A model generated the notes under the pieces. That model was not told the origin of the DNA, ran no database searches, and was given only the letters and a program-made list of their open reading frames with translations. A DNA stretch of 64,000 nt from Microseira wollei NIES-4236 (lineage in GTDB: Bacteria; Cyanobacteriota; Cyanobacteriia; Cyanobacteriales; Aerosakkonemataceae). The stretch is from assembly GCF_020521235.1 (NCBI RefSeq), contig NZ_BLAY01000010.1:1-64000 (forward strand), in the 5' to 3' direction. The number at the start of each line of letters is the position of its first letter. Position 1 is the first letter of the stretch. Below, in pieces: positions 47,661-54,653 of this stretch. The translations under genes and the position numbers were made by a program.

Positions 47661-48346
47661 GACAGTATTTGAACCCAGACCGTTGTAAGCCTGCTGTGGG
47701 TGAGTTGGTCTGGGTTTAATCTGAGTTTTGCAGGACGACTTGTCGAGTCGCCCTGGCTTTGCCATATAGGTTAGAGAAGCTCTAACAGTAAATTGGTCCG
47801 GGATCGCATCCTGTTTCAGCACAAGATTGGGTAATATATCCGCCTTCTTCCCCTAGAGCGAGTGTGGTTACATCTCCACCGTCTTCACATAGAGCTTTTG
47901 TGATGCCGCCCTCTTCACCTAAAGCTTTAGTCGTGATCGGAGGATCGATGGGAATCGGTTTGGGCCCAGGCTTAGGCCAACAACCACCTTCTTCACCAAG
48001 AGCCAGAGTTGTGGCAAATAGCCCCCCTGCCACTTGTGCCGCTTCCTCGTCGGTGAGTTGCTCTGCAAAATCTAAGTCGATCGCTTCTAATTCGGCCGGA
48101 TCCAAATCAAACGGATGACGCATAAAACTCTCCTAATTTCTAGGAACGAATTAATTAATCGATGCGCGAGCCTCGCTTTCAACCTTGGTTGTATGGCTTT
48201 AAATATAAACCAGCCTACCTGGGGATAGTTGCCATTTTGGCAAGTATTAAATTTAGCTCTGAGATATTCTAGTATTTGGGTTTAAGTCTAGTATATAGAA
48301 TCACGATTACATGGCTAATAGCTGGCTGGAAAACTAGCTCTTAGCC
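47661..48346 (-). repeat. duplicated graspetide unit, copy B (uninterrupted)
   Basis: This 686-bp unit parallels copy A, including the long hairpin (47672-47716), the GACGACTTGTCGAGTCG hairpin, the gene and its upstream region up to CTAGCTCTTAGCC. It preserves the empty site (TTTAA/TCTGAG at 47719/47720) of the TnpB element present in copy A. Confidence 0.75.
47782..48123 (-). CDS. plesiocin-like graspetide precursor, four core repeats
   Basis: The 113-residue paralogue of the preceding gene has an almost identical leader (QLTDEEAAQVAGG instead of QLTHEEAAQVGGG) and four core repeats: TTLALGEEGG, TTKALGEEGG, ITKALCEDGG and TTLALGEEGG. A Cys-containing tail follows (ITQSCAETGCDPGPIYC). The Pro/Lys spacer is conserved. 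The differing repeat numbers show expansion or contraction within the core after duplication. The upstream regions of the two genes are alike, so they are likely coregulated. It has the same ribosome-binding site and no modifying enzyme nearby. Confidence 0.8.
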   Translation of the reverse strand: MRHPFDLDPAELEAIDLDFAEQLTDEEAAQVAGGLFATTLALGEEGGCWPKPGPKPIPIDPPITTKALGEEGGITKALCEDGGDVTTLALGEEGGYITQSCAETGCDPGPIYC

Positions 48347-48474
48347 ATGATTTTTAACTATTTATATATTTTTAATTAAAAAATATTGCTCTGCCAAAAT
48401 GGCAACAGGTGATGGGAAGTGATAGCTAGAATCGCTGTCAATCCCATCACGAGATTAACCCAAGGAAAAAAATC
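48347..48474. other. upstream region of PEP-CTERM gene with hairpin
   Basis: GTGATGGGA (48410-48418) pairs with TCCCATCAC (about 48442-48450) upstream of the next gene's ATG, separated by a partly paired GATAGC/GCTGTC segment. It could be a 5' leader structure. Confidence 0.4.
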
Positions 48475-50184
48475 ATGTTGAAGCAAGCAAATGAGTTTGA
48501 CAAGAAACGCAATAGACTAGGATTGGTGAATCGTTTATTTTTGAGCCTGATTCCGATAGCCACTGGTTATGGGATCGCATCTGCACCTGCTCAGGCTGCC
48601 ACTTTAGCCTATTCTGGAGCCGACTTCCTATTAAATAACTTTAGTCATAAGCCCACTGCAACTTCTACTAAAGCCGAAGGCCATGTTTCTACGAATGCAG
48701 CCCCAGGCAGTTCAATAGTTGACTATGGTTTAGCTTATGCAGTTTTTCTTCAGCAGAACCCCTTGGCCTACAATACAACCTTAAGTCTGGGTCTAGGTGC
48801 AGGGAATAAATACTTAGGGACATCAGACAGTAATGCTAAAGTTGTCGGCAACTTCTTGGTCGGACAAAACGAGTCTTTCAAATTTGATTTCTTCGGTAAG
48901 TTAGACCTGAAAACTTCAATTGATACTTGGTTTACAGAAAGTGCTAAGGCGGCTGGAAATATCTACTTTTTGGTGTTGGATACGACTAACAGCCAGAATA
49001 TAGGGTTCTTAGATTACTTTCTTCTCTCCGGAAACTTGTCAACTCCAATGTTCCCGGATTATCTATTCGCTCAAAAGAGTCGCAACGTCCAAATAAATAG
49101 CTTTTCAAAAAAACAAGATTTTATCGGAAATGAAGAATCGGCTTCGGGATCTGTTACAGGGGCGTATCGGCGTAATTTCAGTAAGCCTACCAATCTAACT
49201 GTATTAGAAGTTAAACAGAATAGTACTAAACAGCAAGCTAAAAGTCTGTTTAGCAAATTAAGTGGATTAGACAGCACATTACAAGCAAATACAACCGACT
49301 CAATGCTGTTATCGGGTGCAACGGATTTAAGCAAATTAGACACCTCGGTAGAAACAGTCGCAAGCGGTCCAATCTTTACCGATCCCATCGTTGCAGCAAT
49401 CACAGCAGGAACAAACACATTAAACACCGCTTTTACATTAGACACCGCAAGTGGATTAGAAAGCTCGGTACAAACAGTCGGAACCAAGACAATGCTTACC
49501 GATTCTAACGTTGCAGCAACGGCAACAGAAACAAGTGTATTAGACACCGCAGTCCCGACTTTATCCCAGAACATAATCGTTTCAGGAATGGGAAATAAAC
49601 CCTTGGACACTCAGGGGTCATACGACTCATCAAAAATGTCTTCAGGAGGAGATATGAAGACTGCGATCGCAAATAGCACTAAGGCGCAGACTTGGCTAGC
49701 AGGACAAACCCAATACACGTCATTACTTCCCGATACAACTGTTAAAGACTTGCAACGTTTCTCGAATGTATCCAGCGGTACTTGGGTTGACCCACCAACA
49801 ACTTACGGGATAGAATATAAGGTAGAGGGGGATTCTGTAATTACGAATATTCTCGACTTCTTCACCGACGATGCTGACGACTTATTTACCGTTGCAGCAG
49901 AAGGCAAAATTCTGGGTCAATTCAAATCCGGTGACAATATTGACTTCGTTTCTCTACTCGGTAAGGGCGTCTCTAGCTTGACTATCACTGACATCGATCC
50001 CGCGCCTGGAAAGACGGTAGCTGAGTTTAATTTCCAGCCTTTATTCAATACCTATACAGCAAATTTACAGGCAAGATCCTTCGATAAGTCTGGTAGTAAG
50101 TCAATCCCAGAACCAGGCTCAGTTTTGAGTTTACTAGCCTTGGGTGTCATTGGTGTTGTCTCAAGGTTGTTCGGCAAGCGTTGA
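48475..50184 (+). CDS. secreted PEP-CTERM protein
   Basis: The 569-residue protein has a signal peptide (RLFLSLIPIATGYGIASAPA, cleavage near AQA) and ends with IPEPGSVLSLLALGVIGVVSRLFGKR, a clear PEP-CTERM exosortase signal. The middle has an imperfect internal duplication: SSVQTVGTKTMLTDSNVAAT parallels TSVETVASGPIFTDPIVAAI. The rest is Ser/Thr/Asn-rich and probably beta-stranded. Binding partner and role are unknown; cell-surface or matrix display is inferred from the sorting signal. The ATG at 48475 follows AAGGAAAAAA. Confidence 0.8.
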   Translation: MLKQANEFDKKRNRLGLVNRLFLSLIPIATGYGIASAPAQAATLAYSGADFLLNNFSHKPTATSTKAEGHVSTNAAPGSSIVDYGLAYAVFLQQNPLAYNTTLSLGLGAGNKYLGTSDSNAKVVGNFLVGQNESFKFDFFGKLDLKTSIDTWFTESAKAAGNIYFLVLDTTNSQNIGFLDYFLLSGNLSTPMFPDYLFAQKSRNVQINSFSKKQDFIGNEESASGSVTGAYRRNFSKPTNLTVLEVKQNSTKQQAKSLFSKLSGLDSTLQANTTDSMLLSGATDLSKLDTSVETVASGPIFTDPIVAAITAGTNTLNTAFTLDTASGLESSVQTVGTKTMLTDSNVAATATETSVLDTAVPTLSQNIIVSGMGNKPLDTQGSYDSSKMSSGGDMKTAIANSTKAQTWLAGQTQYTSLLPDTTVKDLQRFSNVSSGTWVDPPTTYGIEYKVEGDSVITNILDFFTDDADDLFTVAAEGKILGQFKSGDNIDFVSLLGKGVSSLTITDIDPAPGKTVAEFNFQPLFNTYTANLQARSFDKSGSKSIPEPGSVLSLLALGVIGVVSRLFGKR

Positions 50185-50196
50185 TTTTTGACAAAA

Positions 50197-50326
50197 TTCA
50201 GGACTTACGCAAACACCAAAGTTTCTCTGAAAAATCGTCGCAAGAGAACTAGAGATATGCCTCCCAACGCTGGCGCGAACGCAGCAAAAAACTTTGGTGA
50301 TAAGATCGTCGTGCGTAAGTCCTGAA
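50197..50326. mobile_element. MITE-like element, GGACTTACGC family, copy 3
   Basis: The 130-bp element has perfect 14-base ends TTCAGGACTTACGC and GCGTAAGTCCTGAA. The following stretch (50327-50480) ends with another GCGTAAGTCCTGAA (50467-50480) in the same orientation, a partial extra copy. Confidence 0.75.
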
Positions 50327-50505
50327 AATTTTCAACCAGTCGGACGATTTCATCGGGGTGGGGAAAATGCTAACCTACGAATGCTGCAAATGACGAGACC
50401 AGAAACCCGGTTTCGACCGTCGATCTCTTCCAAAGCAACAATTTTTCGGAGAAACCGGGAACTTGCGCGTAAGTCCTGAAGTAGTTGTTGCTCTATCCCT
50501 ACCCG

Positions 50506-51798
50506 ATGAAAAGATTTAAACTACTCATAACTTTGCTAGGAGTTGGTATTCTCTTGCTATGGGGATTGTTTTTACCAGAACTTCCCACTAGAGGAGAACC
50601 GCCAGCTAAAATTTTTGGTGAAGTTTGGCAAACTGTCAACGATAACTTTTACGATTCCAAGTTTAATGGCGTTGATTGGAAAGCGCTGAAACAAAAATAC
50701 GAATCGCAAGTCATAAAAGCGCATTCCCAGGAAGAAGCGGCTGATATTATCAATCAAATGCTTGCCGAATTAAAAACCTCTCATACCCGCTTCTACACGC
50801 CTCTGGAGCCAGCTTACTATCAAGTTTTAGGCATATTTGCACCAAGAATTCCCGACTTACAACAGCAGCTAAAAAAGATATTCCCGCAAGGTAAGATTGA
50901 ATACAGCGGCATTGGTATATTTACTAAAGACATCAATGGCAAGACATTTGTTAGTGGTGTTTTAGATGGTTCTCCCGCAGCTAATGCAGGACTGCTGGCG
51001 GGAGATAGAATAATTAGCGTAGAAGGTCGCCCATTTAAACCAGTTCAATCTTTTGAGGGTAAAGCGGGGCAAAATGTCAAGATGAAAATTGAGCGTTCGC
51101 GTAGCGGCGACCCAGGAGAATCGCTCAACACTCAGCAAGAAATAACCGTCACCCCAAAAATGCTGGATGCAACTACGATGTTTCTCGATGCGATGCAAGC
51201 TAGCACCCAAATAATAGAACGGGACGGGAAAAAAATTGGCTACGTTCACATCTGGTCTTATGCTGGCGACCAATATCAGGAACAATTAGAATCAGATTTA
51301 TTTTACGGTCGTTTAAGAGAAGCGGACGGGTTAGTTTTAGACCTCAGAGATGGATGGGGAGGCGCACCACTGGGTGCTTTAAATATCTATACAGCAAGAG
51401 GGCCAAGCGTGACAAATATTCGCCGCGACGGCAGGCGAGGGACAGACATCGCACATTGGAATAAACCCGTAGTAATGATAGTAAATGAAGGCAGTCGCAG
51501 CGCTAAAGAAATTTTAGCTTATGGCTTTCAACAATATGATATCGGCCCGGTTGTCGGGACTAAAACAGCAGGTGCAGTCGTTGCAGGTTTTCCGTTTTTG
51601 ATGTCAGATAATAGCTTGCTTTACGTAGCAGTTGCCGATGTGTATGTTGACGGAAACAAAAGAATAGAAGGAGTTGGCGTCACACCCGATGTTGTAGTGC
51701 CATTTTCTCCAGAATATACCCAAGGTGCCGATCCGCAAAAAGAACGAGGGATACAAGTTGCGATCGCAGCCATAAAAAAGCTAATGGCTAATAGCTAA
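50506..51798 (+). CDS. S41 family (C-terminal processing) peptidase
   Basis: ATG 50506 (MKRFKLLITLLGVGILLLWG) gives a 430-residue exported protease with an N-terminal membrane/signal segment. A PDZ domain (about 135-205; GSPAANAGLLAGDRIISVEG) is followed by a tail-specific protease domain with DLRDGWGGAPLGAL and the likely catalytic Ser in NEGSRSAKEIL, plus the Lys in VGTKTAGA. It belongs with CtpA-like processing proteases but is divergent, so the substrate is uncertain. The last residues (LMANS) are already encoded by the heptamer array that follows the gene. Confidence 0.85.
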   Translation: MKRFKLLITLLGVGILLLWGLFLPELPTRGEPPAKIFGEVWQTVNDNFYDSKFNGVDWKALKQKYESQVIKAHSQEEAADIINQMLAELKTSHTRFYTPLEPAYYQVLGIFAPRIPDLQQQLKKIFPQGKIEYSGIGIFTKDINGKTFVSGVLDGSPAANAGLLAGDRIISVEGRPFKPVQSFEGKAGQNVKMKIERSRSGDPGESLNTQQEITVTPKMLDATTMFLDAMQASTQIIERDGKKIGYVHIWSYAGDQYQEQLESDLFYGRLREADGLVLDLRDGWGGAPLGALNIYTARGPSVTNIRRDGRRGTDIAHWNKPVVMIVNEGSRSAKEILAYGFQQYDIGPVVGTKTAGAVVAGFPFLMSDNSLLYVAVADVYVDGNKRIEGVGVTPDVVVPFSPEYTQGADPQKERGIQVAIAAIKKLMANS

Positions 51799-51879
51799 TG
51801 GCTAATGGCTAATAGGTAATGGCTAATAGCTAATGGCTAATAGCTAATGGCTAATGGCTAATAGGTAATGGCTAATGGT
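51782..51879. repeat. GCTAATG/GCTAATA heptamer array
   Basis: About fourteen tandem heptamers begin inside the last codons of the S41 peptidase and continue downstream. Confidence 0.85.
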
Positions 51880-51900
51880 AGAGCAACAAAATATTCCCAT

Positions 51901-52042
51901 GAGCAATGAACAATGAGCAATGAGCAATGAGCAATGAGCAATGAGCAATGAGCAATGAGCAATGAGCAATGAGCAATTAGCAATTAGCAATGAGCAATGA
52001 GCAATTAGCAATGAGCAATTAGCAATTAGCAATTAGCAATTT
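51901..52042. repeat. GAGCAAT / TAGCAAT heptamer array
   Basis: About twenty tandem heptamers, GAGCAAT turning into TAGCAAT, end just before the pip stop codon. It is the longest such array in the window. Confidence 0.9.
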
Positions 52043-52047
52043 GGCTA

Positions 52048-52995
52048 CTAAAAACCTGCAAACTTATCCGTCGCCTCAATTAATGCACTGCGAATTCCCG
52101 GTTCGCTCATCGAATGTCCGGCATCGGGAACTACAATAAATTCAGCTTCTTCCCAAGCACGATGCAGTTCCCAAGCCGACATCATCGGACAAACAACATC
52201 GTAACGTCCCTGAACGATAACCGCCGGAATATGGCGAATGCGATTAACATTTAAAATCAGTTGGTCTTCCGGTTGAAGAAATCCCTTATTGATAAAGTAA
52301 TGGCACTCAATTCTGGCAAACGCTTCGGCGAATGTATCAACCCCAAACCTTTGCTTTAAATCGAAATCGGGAAATAATCTACTCGTACTCGCTTCCCAAA
52401 TTGACCAAGCACGAGCCGCTTCTAATCTAATTTGAGCATCAGGGCTAGTCAACCGTTTATAATAAGCGGTTAGCATATCATCCCTTTCATTTATTGGAAT
52501 GGGTTTAACATATTCCTCCCAAGCATCCGGGAAAATATAACTCGCTCCTTCTTGATAAAACCAGCGTATTTCTTTTTGTCTCAACATAAAAATGCCGCGC
52601 AAGATTAAACCCTTGCATCGGTCGGGATGAGTTTGACTGTAAGCTAAGGATAGAGTACTTCCCCAACTGCCACCAAAAACAACCCATTGCTCGATATTTA
52701 AATGTTCTCTAAGTTTTTCAATGTCATTAACTAAATCCCAAGTTGTATTTTCTGGCAATTCCGCATGGGGTTGACTTTGACCGCAACCGCGTTGGTCAAA
52801 CATTACCAACCGCCATTTTTCCGGGTCAAAATATTGTCGATAAAAAGGCGGACATCCACCCCCTGGCCCCCCGTGCAATAATACAATCGGTTTTCCCTGG
52901 GGGTTGCCAGATTCTTCAAAATGAATCCTATGAAGGTCAGAAACTTTTAGATATCCTGAGTTATAAGGTTCTCTAGGTGGGTAAAGTTCTCGCAT
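52048..52995 (-). CDS. pip: proline iminopeptidase
   Basis: The 315-residue alpha/beta hydrolase is of the S33 prolyl aminopeptidase family, which removes N-terminal proline from peptides in the cytoplasm. Motifs are HGGPGGG (41-47, oxyanion region), GGSWGS (108-113, nucleophile Ser110), the likely Asp in GRYDVVCP and His in DAGHSMSEPG. The start MRELYPPREPYNSGYLKVSD is typical. It is intact and of standard length. The gene stands alone between repeats. Confidence 0.93.
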   Translation of the reverse strand: MRELYPPREPYNSGYLKVSDLHRIHFEESGNPQGKPIVLLHGGPGGGCPPFYRQYFDPEKWRLVMFDQRGCGQSQPHAELPENTTWDLVNDIEKLREHLNIEQWVVFGGSWGSTLSLAYSQTHPDRCKGLILRGIFMLRQKEIRWFYQEGASYIFPDAWEEYVKPIPINERDDMLTAYYKRLTSPDAQIRLEAARAWSIWEASTSRLFPDFDLKQRFGVDTFAEAFARIECHYFINKGFLQPEDQLILNVNRIRHIPAVIVQGRYDVVCPMMSAWELHRAWEEAEFIVVPDAGHSMSEPGIRSALIEATDKFAGF

Positions 52996-53119
52996 TTTTA
53001 AAGGATTTATACTGTGATGATGTTTATTTTACATCAGTGAGAAACCCGGTTTGTTAAACAACACCTTCGCCAATGTTCTGAAACGCCCCCCAGCCCCCCA
53101 GGCTAAAGCCTGGGGCTAC

Positions 53120-53182
53120 ACAAACAAAGCCCGCCTGCGCGGGCTGTAAGAATTTCAGCCCGCGCAGGCGGGCTTTGTTTGT
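53120..53182. repeat. perfect 27-bp inverted repeat hairpin
   Basis: ACAAACAAAGCCCGCCTGCG continues to GGGCTG (53120-53146) and is perfectly complementary to 53156-53182, with a nine-base loop. Smaller hairpins, CAGGCTAAAGCCTG and ACACCCTTAAGGGTGT, flank it. It could end transcription from either side (pip and doxX are both leftward). Confidence 0.8.
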
Positions 53183-53245
53183 ATAGAGACACCCTTAAGG
53201 GTGTCGGATTTTGGCGAAGGTATTGTTAAAAAAACCCGGTTTCTG

Positions 53246-53722
53246 CTAGCGATCGCTCAAACTTCCGGCAGTTTCATTAATCAGCGATCCTGCGGTTTTT
53301 TCAATGATTTCTGCACCTGGTTGTTCCTGTGGTTTTCTAGTATACCAATATGCCCAAGCAATCAAAACTGCTTGAAATGGAAGTCTAACCCAGTACAGTA
53401 CTTGATTGTGGGGAATTCCTTCAATCGGAATATTATTGACTGCCATATTGATATTAGCGGGAAACACGGCGATAAATAAAGCAATCAATCCCCACGCCGC
53501 TGCGACGCTGACAAAGGGAATCATTAACCCAATTCCGCCTAAAATCTCAAAAAAGCCGCTAATGTAAACCAACGCAACCGGGTTAGGCAATTCGGGTGGC
53601 ACAATTCTAGCGTATTGTTCGGGTCTGATAAAGTGGGTAATTCCCACGATGATGATACACACCGCAAAGATACCGCGCAGTATTTCTTTACGACGATGGG
53701 AGTTGCTATGGTGTAGTTTCAT
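53246..53722 (-). CDS. DoxX family membrane protein
   Basis: ATG 53722 (MKLHHSNSHRRKEILRGIFA) gives 158 residues with four hydrophobic segments and the DoxX-like pattern GITHFIRPEQYARIVPPELP and ISGFFEILGGIGLMIP. The family is of uncertain biochemical function; some members take part in oxidative-stress complexes. The C-terminal 30 residues are hydrophilic, with a repeated TAGSL motif. It lies alone. Confidence 0.75.
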   Translation of the reverse strand: MKLHHSNSHRRKEILRGIFAVCIIIVGITHFIRPEQYARIVPPELPNPVALVYISGFFEILGGIGLMIPFVSVAAAWGLIALFIAVFPANINMAVNNIPIEGIPHNQVLYWVRLPFQAVLIAWAYWYTRKPQEQPGAEIIEKTAGSLINETAGSLSDR

Positions 53723-53948
53723 AAGGGTAGCGATAACTCTACCCAAACCCTAGCAAGAGAGGATAGGAATTTTTTCTATCTCAAGTCTGAAAGCAATTCG
53801 TTTGGGGATGCGAGAGCTTCGCGTGCGGTCGGCATATCGCTCACCCTACACAAATCCAAGGGAATTATCTTTCTTACTGCACCATGATACAATTTTTACT
53901 GACTAGATTAAAGTAGCGATTGCATTACTATCTGAAGTCTAAAATTTT

Positions 53949-54638
53949 ATGATTTATTTGCCTTACATTTCCGATGATGACCTAGAAAGTGCCGTTCAAT
54001 CTGTTGTTAATTGTATTTTCCAAGTTCAAGCAGAACGATCCGATATATATAGAAATGTTATATATCCTTTTTCAGCTATATTTGATGGTGTGGTTAATCG
54101 CATCATTCTCGATGATTTGCTTCTCAAAGAAACAGTTAGACAAGAGCAAAAAACTGTTCAAAATGCCATCGGGGAATTTCATCAAAAAATTCTAGGTAGT
54201 ATACCTGGCTGGCAAAATCTTGGTACGGGTCAACTAATAGATGTTTGTAATCCTATCACAAAAATTATTGCGTATATAAAAAATAAGCATAACACTGTCA
54301 AAGGAAGTGACAGAACATCTATCTATGAGAATTTATTATACGCAATGCCAACCCCAACGTATCAAGACTTTACAGCCTACTATGTAGAAATAATTCCAAA
54401 AAAAGCTAGAAAAAATTTAATTTATAATCGACCCTTTACTCGTATATATAATAATACTAAAAAGAGACGATATCCCAATTTGAAAAGATTAATTATTAAC
54501 CGTAAAAAGTTTTACTATCGCTCATTGAGTATGCTGTTCGAAATTTTACCGGACGCGATTAGTAAGGTTGCAGGAGTGAATCAATTGAGTCAAGCAGAAA
54601 AGGAAAGATTTAGAACTTTGTTCGATAGAGCTTATTGA
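53949..54638 (+). CDS. Eco47II/Sau96I-like type II restriction endonuclease
   Basis: The 229-residue protein resembles the Eco47II family. It has an N-terminal LPYISDDDLESAVQSVV, then FHQKILGSIPGW, and LIDVCNPITKIIAYIKNKHN, matching the family's DVVN...EMKNKHNT catalytic region. From memory of that family the acidic residue of the (D/E)xK triad is Glu; here the same place reads YIK, so the nuclease may be inactive. The gene is AT-rich with Asn/Lys/Tyr bias unlike its neighbours, a sign of transfer. It converges on a cytosine methyltransferase gene with 15 bases between, forming an RM pair. A GGNCC/GGWCC-type target is inferred. Confidence 0.65.
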   Translation: MIYLPYISDDDLESAVQSVVNCIFQVQAERSDIYRNVIYPFSAIFDGVVNRIILDDLLLKETVRQEQKTVQNAIGEFHQKILGSIPGWQNLGTGQLIDVCNPITKIIAYIKNKHNTVKGSDRTSIYENLLYAMPTPTYQDFTAYYVEIIPKKARKNLIYNRPFTRIYNNTKKRRYPNLKRLIINRKKFYYRSLSMLFEILPDAISKVAGVNQLSQAEKERFRTLFDRAY

Positions 54639-54653
54639 ATTAATAGCTTAGAT

